Numbered from the stretch's first letter, positions 7,486 to 16,660 are shown. The stretch is DNA of 40,802 nucleotides from Candidatus Methanophagales archaeon (GCA_030612835.1 JAUWND010000003.1:1-40802), one strand, 5' to 3'. Notes: generated by a model from the letters alone, not told the origin. Made by a program: numbers and translations.

Positions 7486-9447
7486 ATGGAAATAGCAGGA
7501 CTCCTCATATCTTTCGCTTTGATCTTCCCCTGGCTCGTGCTGTCAGCTTGCATCTTACTGGTTCTTGATTTTATCATGTTGTTAAAGGCGAAGGCAAAGG
7601 GGAAGAAGATTTCGGAACTCGCATTTATCGCCTTTTCCATTGCTTGCGTGATCGTGGCAGCCACATACATCATGCTCACTCAATCATTCGTGAGTGACAT
7701 CTTTTCGTTGAAAGAGGTTTATACGTATAGCTCATCCGGCTTGACCCTCCCGTATAAAGTGGGCGGCCCGTGGATAGGGAGCAGCGGGTCAATGCTATTT
7801 GTAACTTTCTTCTTAGTGCTCGTATATTTCGTGTTCAGGTTTAAAGGATTAGGAAAAGAAAGCGAGTCTCGCACCACCACATACAAAATACTGGACCTCT
7901 TCCTCATCTTCCTCCTTCTCGTCACCTTACTTCAGAGCCCTTTTGAGCGCCTACCCATAGTGCCCCCGGACGGTGCAGGGCTCAATCCACTGTTGCAAAC
8001 GTTTTGGGTGCTTGTGCATCCGCCCGTGATCTTTTTAGGATACGTATTTGTCTTCTTCGCTTTCGCACTGACGCTGGCGGGGATGATAACAGGCGAGAAG
8101 GAAGAACTAAGAGCGCCACTAAAATGTTCCCTGTATGCAGCCTGGCTGTTTTTGGCGCTTGGGATTGCGCTCGGCGGGTGGTGGTCATACGAAGTTCTCG
8201 GCTGGGGTGGCTACTGGGCTTGGGACCCGGTGGAGACGGCATCGTTACTGCCCTGGTTCGCTCTTACGGCATATTTCCACTTGCCGCCTAAGAGCAAAGA
8301 TCTGGCGAAAGAGTTCACGCTCATGGTTTCGTTTGTTATGATCATCTTCGCAACCGCACTTACTCGGGGCGGGTTATTGGAGTCGGTTCATGCGTTTGGA
8401 AAATCTCCTGTCGGACCCGTACTTCTGGGCTTCGGGTTTTGCGTTCTATTATTCTTCGTCTATCTTGCGGTAAGGGCGAAAAAACCGCTTTATACCTTTG
8501 ATATTGACTTTTCTTCGCTTCATTCTGTATCTATCTTAGTCGCTTACTGGTCGCTGATGTTTTTGTTGATTATATGCTTCTTCGGCGATGCCGCACCAAT
8601 AGTAGGTGGCATTTTCAGCGAGAAGACCATGAGCGCAACCGGTGTAGAATTTTATAACCGATGGTGCTTCCCATTTACGCTCGCTTTTGTAGCCGCTTTA
8701 TTGGGTTGCAACGTCGCCCTGAAATTAGAGCGATGTCTTATGCTAATCATAGCTGTACTGGGTATTGGGCTAGTTTTAGCATTGCTCGGTGGGCCAACGC
8801 CGAATCCACTGATGAATTTCGGACTCCCGCTTCTGCTAGTCGCGGGATTTGCTATCGCTTATAATTCCGCTAAGGTAATGCAAAAGCGGAATTCATTGCA
8901 TTTATGGGGCAAAACCCTTATTCATCTCGCAGTCATCATAATACTATTAGGTGTTTTTTTCAGTGCAGTTGATGCTGCTAAGAACCCAAGAAGCTTTGTC
9001 GCAACGCCAAATTCCACTAAAGATATTTTAGGGACACAAATAGAATTTGGGAATTTTACTATCTATACCGGCATGGGGCGCGTTTTCTATCCACAGCATG
9101 TTTTCGTAGGCCCGGAATACTCAGCGCTAAAAATGGATGTTACGATTAAAGAAGGCGGGGATGTTCATCACAGAGCTCTCTGGATGTATCACTATGCAAA
9201 TCATGGGATCGTGTCTGAGCCTTTAATCATCTCCACTCTCGCGGGGGACATATATGCATCCATGCACCCCACCGCATCCAGCCATAATTCTTCCTTTTAT
9301 GCCATTATGGGCGTGGAAGTCCAGCCGGAAGATTTTGTCGTCAAGATAAAAAAGATCCCCCTGATATGGCTTCTCTGGTTCGGGATAGTTTTAATGGGAA
9401 TTGGGATGGTTGTACTGCTAGTCGGAGAACTAAAAAGTAAAAAATAA
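7486..9447 (+). CDS. ccmF: CcmF/CcsA-family cytochrome c heme lyase
   Basis: WWD motif 'WGGYWAWDPVETASLLPW'; 'HPPVIFLGYV'; 'LTRGGLLESVHAF'; multi-TM, 653 aa. Confidence 0.93.
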   Translation: MEIAGLLISFALIFPWLVLSACILLVLDFIMLLKAKAKGKKISELAFIAFSIACVIVAATYIMLTQSFVSDIFSLKEVYTYSSSGLTLPYKVGGPWIGSSGSMLFVTFFLVLVYFVFRFKGLGKESESRTTTYKILDLFLIFLLLVTLLQSPFERLPIVPPDGAGLNPLLQTFWVLVHPPVIFLGYVFVFFAFALTLAGMITGEKEELRAPLKCSLYAAWLFLALGIALGGWWSYEVLGWGGYWAWDPVETASLLPWFALTAYFHLPPKSKDLAKEFTLMVSFVMIIFATALTRGGLLESVHAFGKSPVGPVLLGFGFCVLLFFVYLAVRAKKPLYTFDIDFSSLHSVSILVAYWSLMFLLIICFFGDAAPIVGGIFSEKTMSATGVEFYNRWCFPFTLAFVAALLGCNVALKLERCLMLIIAVLGIGLVLALLGGPTPNPLMNFGLPLLLVAGFAIAYNSAKVMQKRNSLHLWGKTLIHLAVIIILLGVFFSAVDAAKNPRSFVATPNSTKDILGTQIEFGNFTIYTGMGRVFYPQHVFVGPEYSALKMDVTIKEGGDVHHRALWMYHYANHGIVSEPLIISTLAGDIYASMHPTASSHNSSFYAIMGVEVQPEDFVVKIKKIPLIWLLWFGIVLMGIGMVVLLVGELKSKK

Positions 9448-9471
9448 AAACCAGAGAAATCATTTATTTAT

Positions 9472-10095
9472 CTATTTGTGTTTCCCCGGTGGATGACAGA
9501 CAGTACAGGTTTCTTCCGTAACGTCTACATCGTGGTCGTTGTGACATGCCACACACTCGTGTCCCTCATAACTGGGGCTCTCGTGGCCGACGTATTCACT
9601 GATTCTATGTGTCGTGTGCTTGATTGTAGGATGGCATTTAAAGCACGAGATAGTGGGGTCAGCGATTTCTTCTGGCGGTGTTCTGTGCTTACTATGGCAC
9701 TCCATGCAATGTTCCACTTTTGGAGATGCCGGTGGCTCCTGTTCTATGTGATCTGCCAGCGCTTCAAGAGCTTCGTTTGTGTCGCTTCCCTCCATCATCG
9801 CTTCCGCTATCGCTTCCGCATGGTGCGTGGCATGCCCCATGTACATGAACATTTCTATCCCATGCGGGTGATGGCAATCGTGACAATCCTCTATGTGATT
9901 ATGCACTGAATTTTGATGGGAGATCAAAAAATACTCCATCTCATGACAGTTCGAAGCACAGCTCTCCGGTTTTTCCATCTCTTCCATCATTGCAGGCATT
10001 ATAAATACCGCGCCAATCGCCGCACCGATGATGACACCGAGAGTAACCACTACGACCAATCCAATAATCACCTTCTCACCAAGTTCCATACGCAC
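9472..10095 (-). CDS. NapC/NrfH-like membrane-anchored multiheme cytochrome
   Basis: Single N-terminal TM; CASNCH (CxxxCH), CHDCH, CMECH, CFKCH, CVACH, CTVCH. Confidence 0.85.
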   Translation of the reverse strand: MRMELGEKVIIGLVVVVTLGVIIGAAIGAVFIMPAMMEEMEKPESCASNCHEMEYFLISHQNSVHNHIEDCHDCHHPHGIEMFMYMGHATHHAEAIAEAMMEGSDTNEALEALADHIEQEPPASPKVEHCMECHSKHRTPPEEIADPTISCFKCHPTIKHTTHRISEYVGHESPSYEGHECVACHNDHDVDVTEETCTVCHPPGKHK

Positions 10096-10220
10096 TCCTC
10101 CTAATTGTACTTTTCACTTTCATTTATTTTATATATCACTACTCCAAAAGGTGTTAATCACCTTTTAGCAAGGAGCACATATAAACTTTTCGCTTTTTTA
10201 TCACGAGAAAGAAAAATCAG

Positions 10221-10235
10221 AAAGCTTTATATATG
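10221..10235 (+). promoter_or_regulatory. Putative archaeal BRE/TATA promoter
   Basis: aaagctttatatatg ~35 bp upstream of the start at 10268. Confidence 0.5.
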
Positions 10236-10267
10236 TGGATCTATCTTTAGAGAAATGGTGATGTGTA

Positions 10268-10828
10268 ATGGAACTCGTAAAAAGAATACGCGGATTCGCA
10301 TTTAATCCGTCACAGGAATTCGCAGCGGCAAAGAAGGACACGCTCATGGATGCGTTCAAATATTATATCCTTTTGCTGGCTGTACTAGCGGCAATACTCG
10401 CAATTGTAGTGGCAGTAGCGGTGGCAGTAGCGGAGTCTATGGTTGAATTGCCGATGTTAGGGGGATTCGCTTTTCTGCTCGGTGCAGTGACTTTTGTGGA
10501 TATACTCATCATAGGATTCTTCGCCGCGCTCTACATCATAGTAGGGCTTCATATTTGGGTGTACTTGTTTGGCGGTAGAAAGGGGTTAAAGGAGACTGCA
10601 AAAGCGGTTACGTATGGTGCAACGCCGTGCTTGATATTAGGTTGGATTCCAGTAGCGAACGTCATCATCGGCCCGATATGGTCAGTTCTAGTGATAATTA
10701 ACGGTGTGATGCAGCTTCAAGAGCTTTCGCCTGGAATGGCTATTCTTGCTATAATCGTTGCAATCTTAGTGCCCGTGCTAGTAATTGCCGCAGTCCTTGC
10801 CGCGCTTGCTGTTCCAATGATGCTATAA
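10268..10828 (+). CDS. Yip1-domain-like membrane protein
   Basis: 'NPSQEFAAAKKDTLMDAFKYYILLL...' with multiple TMs, typical Yip1 layout. Confidence 0.7.
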   Translation: MELVKRIRGFAFNPSQEFAAAKKDTLMDAFKYYILLLAVLAAILAIVVAVAVAVAESMVELPMLGGFAFLLGAVTFVDILIIGFFAALYIIVGLHIWVYLFGGRKGLKETAKAVTYGATPCLILGWIPVANVIIGPIWSVLVIINGVMQLQELSPGMAILAIIVAILVPVLVIAAVLAALAVPMML

Positions 10829-10859
10829 ACTAAACTAAACTAAACTAAACTAAACTAAA
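10826..10859. repeat. (TAAAC)n pentanucleotide repeat
   Basis: taaac repeated at least 6 times, starting at the stop codon of the preceding CDS. Confidence 0.9.
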
Positions 10860-10864
10860 GGTGA

Positions 10865-11305
10865 TCAGAGCTTAACGTTAAGCTCTTCCTTTAGCGTCTT
10901 GAGTACAAGCTCTGAATCCACCCGTTCCACACCTGCGATCTCTTTTAATTTCTCTATAATAGAGCCACATTTACCATGTCCTGTGCACTTGGAGATGACG
11001 AGTAGGTCAAAATCACCAGTTACATGGTGAACGCAACAACTCGCTTCTATCTTCGCCATCTCTTTACCAACCTCTTCGATACTATATTCCTGCTTGATTT
11101 TTATCTTGGAGATTAGCGTAACCATGCCGATCTCAGAGGTATTAAGAGTCGTAGTATAGCCACAAATAATGCCTTTTTCCGTTAGCTTTTTCACTCTATC
11201 GCTTACAGTGGCAGTGCTTACGCCTATCTTCTGCGCAATCTTAGTGAAAGATTTACGAGAATCCAACTGCAGTTCCTCCAATATCCTCTTATCTAAATTA
11301 TCCAT
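10865..11305 (-). CDS. Lrp/AsnC family transcriptional regulator
   Basis: 'LDKRILEELQLDSRKSFTKIAQKIGVSTATVSDRVKKLTEKGIICGY' HTH and C-terminal AsnC ligand-binding domain. Confidence 0.93.
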   Translation of the reverse strand: MDNLDKRILEELQLDSRKSFTKIAQKIGVSTATVSDRVKKLTEKGIICGYTTTLNTSEIGMVTLISKIKIKQEYSIEEVGKEMAKIEASCCVHHVTGDFDLLVISKCTGHGKCGSIIEKLKEIAGVERVDSELVLKTLKEELNVKL

Positions 11306-11398
11306 GCTATCCTCCTTTAATTAAATGTGAGCAACAATGATTCCTATAATAGGTGTGCATAAATAGTTTTAATATATCTATGTATGTGGAATTCTAAG

Positions 11399-13081
11399 TT
11401 AATGTGTGAAATATGCTACTACCTCCGTTTTTGCAACAGAATCAATCATGACGAAACCGTATCGTTCGAACTGAACCACGTTTCCGAGTTCCGAAGCGAT
11501 CAACGGCTCGCCTATGCCTTCGTCTATCCCGTCTGGTCTCTTTACCCGGACTTTTATATTCTGTGTGGGCGCCCATTGGATAACCGGTACTTCGGGTTCG
11601 GGATCTATAACCTTGGCCTGTAATGGGTTAACGGACTCTATTTCCACAGTGCGGAGGTATTTCAGCCGTATTTTTTTTTGCCCCTCTTCTATCTTCGCGA
11701 AATCATCGCTACTTATGTAAACGGTATCGCCGGTTCTTATCTCACGGTAATCAGCTCTAGAAGGATGTTTCAAAGCCTTAGCTACGAAGGAATCGCCATC
11801 TTTTAGCTTCATCGCTTTCGGGTTACGCACAAAAAAATATCGCGATGCGAGCGCATCCACGGCTTTCCTGTTCTCCGCGTACAAATTCTTCATACTAACC
11901 GCTATGTCTGTTTGTGTAACGCCGATAGAGATAAAGAACTTACGAATTGCTTCTGACCGAAACCCTCTTCTACGTAGTGCTTTTAGCGTTGGGAGCTGTG
12001 GATCGTCCCAGCCGTCATATTCGCCGCTTTCTATCTGTTTCCTTAGCTCGGACGTGCTGAATTTACCGAATTCTTGCATCTTTATCCTACCCCAGAGTAT
12101 TGTTCTTGGATATCGCCAGCCGAGATAGTCATATATGAATTGCTGCCTCTGTCCCGATTTCATCAGGTCCTTGCCCCTTATTATATGCGTTACACCGAGT
12201 AGATGATCTTCTATCGCAGATTCAAAATCCAATGTTGGCCATACCACATATCTGCTGCCAACCCTGGGATGATCTTTTTTTAATATTCGGAATGCAACCC
12301 AATCTTTTAAAGCCGGGTCCGCACTTGCCATGTCCGTTTTTATCCTCAGAACCGCTTCCTTCTCTTCATAAGCGCCCGTTAGCATCTTCTCCCAATTGGC
12401 CATATTCGCCATAACGCTAACAGCTCTGTGAGGGCATGGTTCTTCCCGCTCTTTGTAGGCTTTGAACGCATCAGAACTGCAAAAGCAGACATAAGCCGCG
12501 CTCTTTTTTAGCAGTTCCTCTGCATATTTGTAATATATATCTATACGATCAGATGCCACTACCACTTCGTCTGGTTCGGCATCTAGCCATGCGCAGTCTT
12601 CAAGGTACCAGTCATAAGCCTCTAATAACGGGCGCTTTACGACAGGATCCGTATCATCAAACCGCAGAATGAATTTGCCTTTATACCGTTTCGCATATTC
12701 TGAATTTACTATTATGCCGCGGACACTGCCAAGCGTTGCAGCGCCGTTTGGATTGGGTGCGAATCGCATCACAACGCTTTCGCCTTCTGTAAGTTGCAGG
12801 TCAGGTAGTCTAACTTCCTGTTTCGCTTTCGCTTTCTCTTTTGGCTCTGCCACTAATTCCGGCGCTAGCTTGGTCAATTCCGCTATTCGATCATCCTTGC
12901 TCATTGATTCTATACGCGCTATCTCTTCTTTTACCAGTGCGTACACCTGTTTCGCATCCTTTCTCAATTCCGGATTCTCACCTAGGATCTTCTTCAGCAC
13001 GGAATCCACCTTAGGCGGTTTCTCATACCTTACCGCATTCTGCAGGGCGGATTTCCTTATCTTTGTTACTGTCTCTTCCAT
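11399..13081 (-). CDS. gltX: Glutamyl-tRNA synthetase (archaeal type)
   Basis: 'MRFAPNPNGAATLGSVRGIIVNSEYAKRYKGKFILRFDDTDP'; 'FGKFSTSELRKQI'; C-terminal beta-barrel region. Confidence 0.95.
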   Translation of the reverse strand: MEETVTKIRKSALQNAVRYEKPPKVDSVLKKILGENPELRKDAKQVYALVKEEIARIESMSKDDRIAELTKLAPELVAEPKEKAKAKQEVRLPDLQLTEGESVVMRFAPNPNGAATLGSVRGIIVNSEYAKRYKGKFILRFDDTDPVVKRPLLEAYDWYLEDCAWLDAEPDEVVVASDRIDIYYKYAEELLKKSAAYVCFCSSDAFKAYKEREEPCPHRAVSVMANMANWEKMLTGAYEEKEAVLRIKTDMASADPALKDWVAFRILKKDHPRVGSRYVVWPTLDFESAIEDHLLGVTHIIRGKDLMKSGQRQQFIYDYLGWRYPRTILWGRIKMQEFGKFSTSELRKQIESGEYDGWDDPQLPTLKALRRRGFRSEAIRKFFISIGVTQTDIAVSMKNLYAENRKAVDALASRYFFVRNPKAMKLKDGDSFVAKALKHPSRADYREIRTGDTVYISSDDFAKIEEGQKKIRLKYLRTVEIESVNPLQAKVIDPEPEVPVIQWAPTQNIKVRVKRPDGIDEGIGEPLIASELGNVVQFERYGFVMIDSVAKTEVVAYFTH

Positions 13082-13240
13082 TGTTCGCTACTGATTCTTT
13101 TATAGTTTAATAATAAAAAACCACATTATGCAGCATAAAATTCTGTCATATCTCGAGAGTTCAAAACACTTTGCTATTCTATCCTTAACGCTTAAAGCTT
13201 AAAGACTCAAGCTTGCAACATCCTATCTTTGCCGTTAGAT

Positions 13241-13340
13241 TAACCGCAGAGTTCACAGAGAGCGCAGAGTCATTTACGAATCATTCGTAATTCGTAATTC
13301 TTAATTGAATTTTCTTTCGCCCCGCGTTCTCTGCGGTAAA
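13241..13340. repeat. Inverted repeat with ACCGCAGAG-type arms
   Basis: taaccgcagagttcacagagagcgcagag ... ccccgcgttctctgcggtaaa. Confidence 0.75.
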
Positions 13341-13481
13341 TGAAATGAGACAAAGTCAAGCTAAATATTCAGCGCAATTTCTGCATCTGAAATGTCCTTC
13401 ACAATCTCTGTCGCCCCTTATCCCAAACAACTTTGTACCGCAAACCTTTATATAGTGCAAAGTATATTGTAGTAATCATGA

Positions 13482-13751
13482 CTGAAAAAAATCGAGCGAA
13501 GCGGAAGCGAGCGGGAAGTTTACCGGGCAATTCAAAGCGATGGTCCGAATTGGTTTTTTACCGGTATTTCGCGCGCTATCATGGCCGTAATTCTCTTCGA
13601 CCATCGGTACGCAGGGGTAACAGGTTTATTGGTCTGTACACACCCTTTTTTGAAAAAACAGATCCGGCAGAGTGTTGTCTACCCGCGCGTTGGATGCGCC
13701 CCTTCCGTGGTGGTAAAAGTAAAGATATTCAGGGAGGCGCCTGTGGGATAA
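13482..13751 (+). pseudogene. Decayed third copy of the tandem membrane-protein family
   Basis: Frame from 13482 reads 'LKKIERSGSEREVYRAIQSDG...IMAVILF...LKKQIRQSVVYPRVG...VKVKIF', resembling 'LNKIEQKAYRDSQQDGLMELMMGLILM...IRKRYTYPRIGFVKF' of the 14374 ORF; no in-frame ATG. Confidence 0.4.
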
Positions 13752-13778
13752 CTCGCTACCTAAAAAGGAGGTTTTAAA

Positions 13779-14390
13779 ATGACACAAAACATCAATCTGA
13801 AAGAACTCGAGAAGAAGGCATGGACATCTACTTTTGAAGATGGTATTATGGACATTGGAATAGGTCTTATATTAGTTGTGACAACAATTTGCCAGACGTT
13901 CGATGATGCTCGTTTTTATCTGTATCCATTATTCATAGTACCGGTACTGTTTATCACGGCAGCAAAAAAATACATTACGACTCCCAGGATGGGGCTTGTC
14001 AAATTCAGCAGGGCACGCAACAGAAAAAGTTATGTGCTTTACTTAATCATGACAGCATCAATTGTTATTCTGCTGATACTGACAGTAAAAGGATTGTTTC
14101 AACAATTACCGATGACACCTGTGATAGTCGGAGCGATAGTATTCTTTATCCCCTGTTCAATTGCATATTTTTTGAATTTTGACAGGATGTATATTTATGC
14201 TATCTTGTTTACGTTATCCTTTGCACTTAATGAGATAACAATAGCAAATACAGGAGTCATTGCAAGCGGTGCATATGCATGGCTGATCTCAGGAATAATA
14301 ATGATAGTGATCGGGGTTGTATATTTGGTTAGATTCCTGAAGAAATATCCGCTGCCTGTGAAGGGGGTGTACAATGACAGCACAAATTGA
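13779..14390 (+). CDS. Membrane protein, tandem family member 1
   Basis: 'LKELEKKAWTSTFEDGIMDIGIGLILV...TTPRMGLVKFSR' with 5-6 TMs. Confidence 0.8.
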   Translation: MTQNINLKELEKKAWTSTFEDGIMDIGIGLILVVTTICQTFDDARFYLYPLFIVPVLFITAAKKYITTPRMGLVKFSRARNRKSYVLYLIMTASIVILLILTVKGLFQQLPMTPVIVGAIVFFIPCSIAYFLNFDRMYIYAILFTLSFALNEITIANTGVIASGAYAWLISGIIMIVIGVVYLVRFLKKYPLPVKGVYNDSTN

Positions 14391-14994
14391 TCTGAACAAG
14401 ATCGAGCAAAAAGCATATCGCGATTCACAGCAGGATGGCTTGATGGAACTCATGATGGGACTGATTCTCATGGCATTTGGTGGCTTTTTCTATTCCACCG
14501 TTTTTGTCTTCTATATATTGTTAATTTTATTTTCTGGCAGGATTGTGGAGTCTATTCGAAAACGGTACACATATCCCAGGATCGGGTTTGTCAAGTTCCC
14601 ACAGGAAAATCTCAAGCATAATTTGACCGGCGTTTTCCTTTTCGAGTTCGCAGTTATCGTGATTATATTCACCCTGATCTCTATTTTTGGCGACGTTAAG
14701 GATTATTCACAATGGGTGAAGTGGTCGCCATTGTTTTTCGGGATGATCCTAGTCGGACCCTTTGCCCACGCAGCATCCAAATCGGGAAACGTCCGTTATA
14801 CGGGATATGCAATCCTGTCAGTGATTCTTGGCGGTTTCTTCTCTTTGATAGAGTTTGGATCGGGATGTACGGGGTTGATACTCTATTTGGTTTTCATAGG
14901 CGGGTTCCTAGTCCTTAGTGGGTTGGTCATTTTCATCACGTTCCTGCGTAAGTATCCACTACTGGAAAAGGAGGCACCGGATGTCAGCAAGTGA
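14374..14994 (+). CDS. Membrane protein, tandem family member 2
   Basis: 'LNKIEQKAYRDSQQDGLMELMMGLILM...YPRIGFVKFPQEN'; overlaps upstream stop. Confidence 0.8.
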   Translation: MTAQIDLNKIEQKAYRDSQQDGLMELMMGLILMAFGGFFYSTVFVFYILLILFSGRIVESIRKRYTYPRIGFVKFPQENLKHNLTGVFLFEFAVIVIIFTLISIFGDVKDYSQWVKWSPLFFGMILVGPFAHAASKSGNVRYTGYAILSVILGGFFSLIEFGSGCTGLILYLVFIGGFLVLSGLVIFITFLRKYPLLEKEAPDVSK

Positions 14995-15307
14995 TTCCGA
15001 CGGCGAAGACCACCACCCCATCGCTGAGATCGACCGTTTGATCCATGAACCTGCCCGGCTCATGATCATGGCATACCTATATGTCGTCGAGAGCGCCGAC
15101 TTCCTCTTTTTGATGCACCAGACCGGGCTGACACACGGCAACCTATCCTCGCACATGAGCAAGCTGGAAGCTGCAGGCTACATCGAGATCGTAAAGGAAT
15201 TTGTGGACAGAAAGCCGCATACCATGCTCCAGCTCACAGACAAAGGGCGAACGGCTTTTCAGAAGTACCGGCAGAGTATGATGCAGGTATTCGATGATCT
15301 GCCCTGA
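14981..15307 (+). CDS. Winged-helix transcriptional regulator (MarR/PF13601-like)
   Basis: 'EPARLMIMAYLYVVESADFLFLMHQTGLTHGNLSSHMSKLEAAGYIEIVKEFVDRKPHTMLQLTDKGRTAF'; ATG at 14981 overlaps upstream ORF. Confidence 0.88.
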   Translation: MSASDSDGEDHHPIAEIDRLIHEPARLMIMAYLYVVESADFLFLMHQTGLTHGNLSSHMSKLEAAGYIEIVKEFVDRKPHTMLQLTDKGRTAFQKYRQSMMQVFDDLP

Positions 15308-15439
15308 GCCAGCCACCCGGAGTAAAATCTATTTATCATCGTGACGTTTGAGACAACAACAAAATTAAAAACCTTTTTATATCCCTTTGTGCTTAGTAAT
15401 TTCACAGCCAGGTAAAATAGTGGCGAAAGGGTGTAATAA

Positions 15440-16453
15440 ATGACGGCTAAATGTATTTGGATTTGGAAGGGCTTCTCAGTCATTTTGGCATTATACGTTA
15501 TCTTGCTTCTGGTGTCGCCTTCTATTGCAGGTGCATGTCCCACGGGAGTTAGTTGTAGCTGCAGTGATGATGCCGCCTTTGGTGCGGCCCTTAGCGCAGG
15601 CATGAAAATCCCTAATGAAGAAGCAGGAATGCCGGCATACACAAATGTTAGTGAGATGTTGACATACACAAACGCGGAATACAACTTTTCAATTGGCTAT
15701 CCCCATGATTGGACAGTGCAAGAAAACCTTCTGGACACTGAGGTGATATTCTCCGGGCCGATAGAGGATAATTACACGATAAACGCGAACGTAAGAACAG
15801 TAGAACTACCAGACGACACAATTAATGGCGAACCTGTTTCGGGGCATATAATTAGAACCACAACGGATGAAGGGATTGACGTTAAACATATGCAAGCATG
15901 TTTCGTACGTAATAGAACAGCATATGTAATAGGATTCACTGCTGCATCGAGCACATTTGATACTGCAGAAACGGATTACTTTGTGCCCATGTTACAAAGC
16001 TTTAAGTTCATAGAAGAAGCGGTTGGAATAGAGATTTCAGTAACAAACCAGTCTAAAGTCTTGGAAGGTGGTAATTTCACTGCATTTGTAACAGTAAATG
16101 ATGCTACTAACTTCACAATATTTCTGTTTAAGCTGAACTATGATTCTTCGGTCATAGAGTTAATCGAAGTCGAAAAGGGATTTGATAGCCCAACATCTAG
16201 TAGCTCTACATGGCTGAGGTGGGGTGATAAGGAAAAAGGCACAGTGCAAATTATCGCTTACTCTGATCCATTTGGGACGCTAGTTAACGGATCCGCGGAA
16301 CTCGTAAGGTTTGAGTTCCATGTTGTTGGACGTGCAGGAGAAAAAAGCGTTCTTGATATTCAAGGGATTATTGGTGATTCCGCTATGGAATCAATAGAAA
16401 CGATATGGGTGGACTCGGAGGTTACAGTCACGTCTGGAGAGGCACTGTCTTAA
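15440..16453 (+). CDS. Secreted PsbP-like plus cohesin-like domain protein
   Basis: Signal peptide; 'YNFSIGYPHDWTVQENLLDTEVIFSGP' PsbP-like; 'LEGGNFTAFVTVNDATNFTIFLFKLNYDSSVIELIEVEKG...GSAELVRFEFHVVGRAGEKSVLDI' cohesin-like. Confidence 0.75.
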   Translation: MTAKCIWIWKGFSVILALYVILLLVSPSIAGACPTGVSCSCSDDAAFGAALSAGMKIPNEEAGMPAYTNVSEMLTYTNAEYNFSIGYPHDWTVQENLLDTEVIFSGPIEDNYTINANVRTVELPDDTINGEPVSGHIIRTTTDEGIDVKHMQACFVRNRTAYVIGFTAASSTFDTAETDYFVPMLQSFKFIEEAVGIEISVTNQSKVLEGGNFTAFVTVNDATNFTIFLFKLNYDSSVIELIEVEKGFDSPTSSSSTWLRWGDKEKGTVQIIAYSDPFGTLVNGSAELVRFEFHVVGRAGEKSVLDIQGIIGDSAMESIETIWVDSEVTVTSGEALS

Positions 16454-16607
16454 AAACTAGTGATTTATCAACGCGGAGATCGCAGAGGGCGCAGAGTTTA
16501 AGAGCGTTCCAATTCACGCTTGGTTTTTCTAATGCCTCTGCGTTCTCTGTGTGCTCTGCGGTGAAACTTGAGGATATAGTGATTTCACTGGAAAATTCGA
16601 CAGTGCC
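16441..16607 (+). mobile_element. MITE-like element, copy 2, with 8-bp target-site duplication
   Basis: Ends ggcactgtc...gacagtgcc; flanked by tctggaga (16433-16440) and tctggaga (16608-16615); full-length match to reverse complement of 4798-4969. Confidence 0.9.
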
Positions 16608-16660
16608 TCTGGAGAATAATCTTTCAGCAGTTTAGCTGGTTCTGAACTCGCGCGAATTAG

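Noticed and set aside
9478-10104. Plus-strand ORFs 9478-9909 and 9913-10104
   Set aside because: Antisense to the NapC/NrfH-like cytochrome, no recognisable motifs.
10826-10859. (TAAAC)n as a telomere-like end
   Set aside because: Internal, only ~34 bp, lying between convergent genes; simple microsatellite is enough.
11399-13081. Missing HIGH motif in GluRS as a sign of an inactive enzyme
   Set aside because: The 'NPNGAATLGS' variant resembles the form seen in archaeal GluRS enzymes; nothing else looks degraded.
13433-13777. ORF 13433-13777 (114 aa) as a real gene
   Set aside because: Its frame is Arg-rich and unlike a protein; the overlapping frame from 13482 resembles the downstream membrane family, so this is better explained as a decayed paralog.
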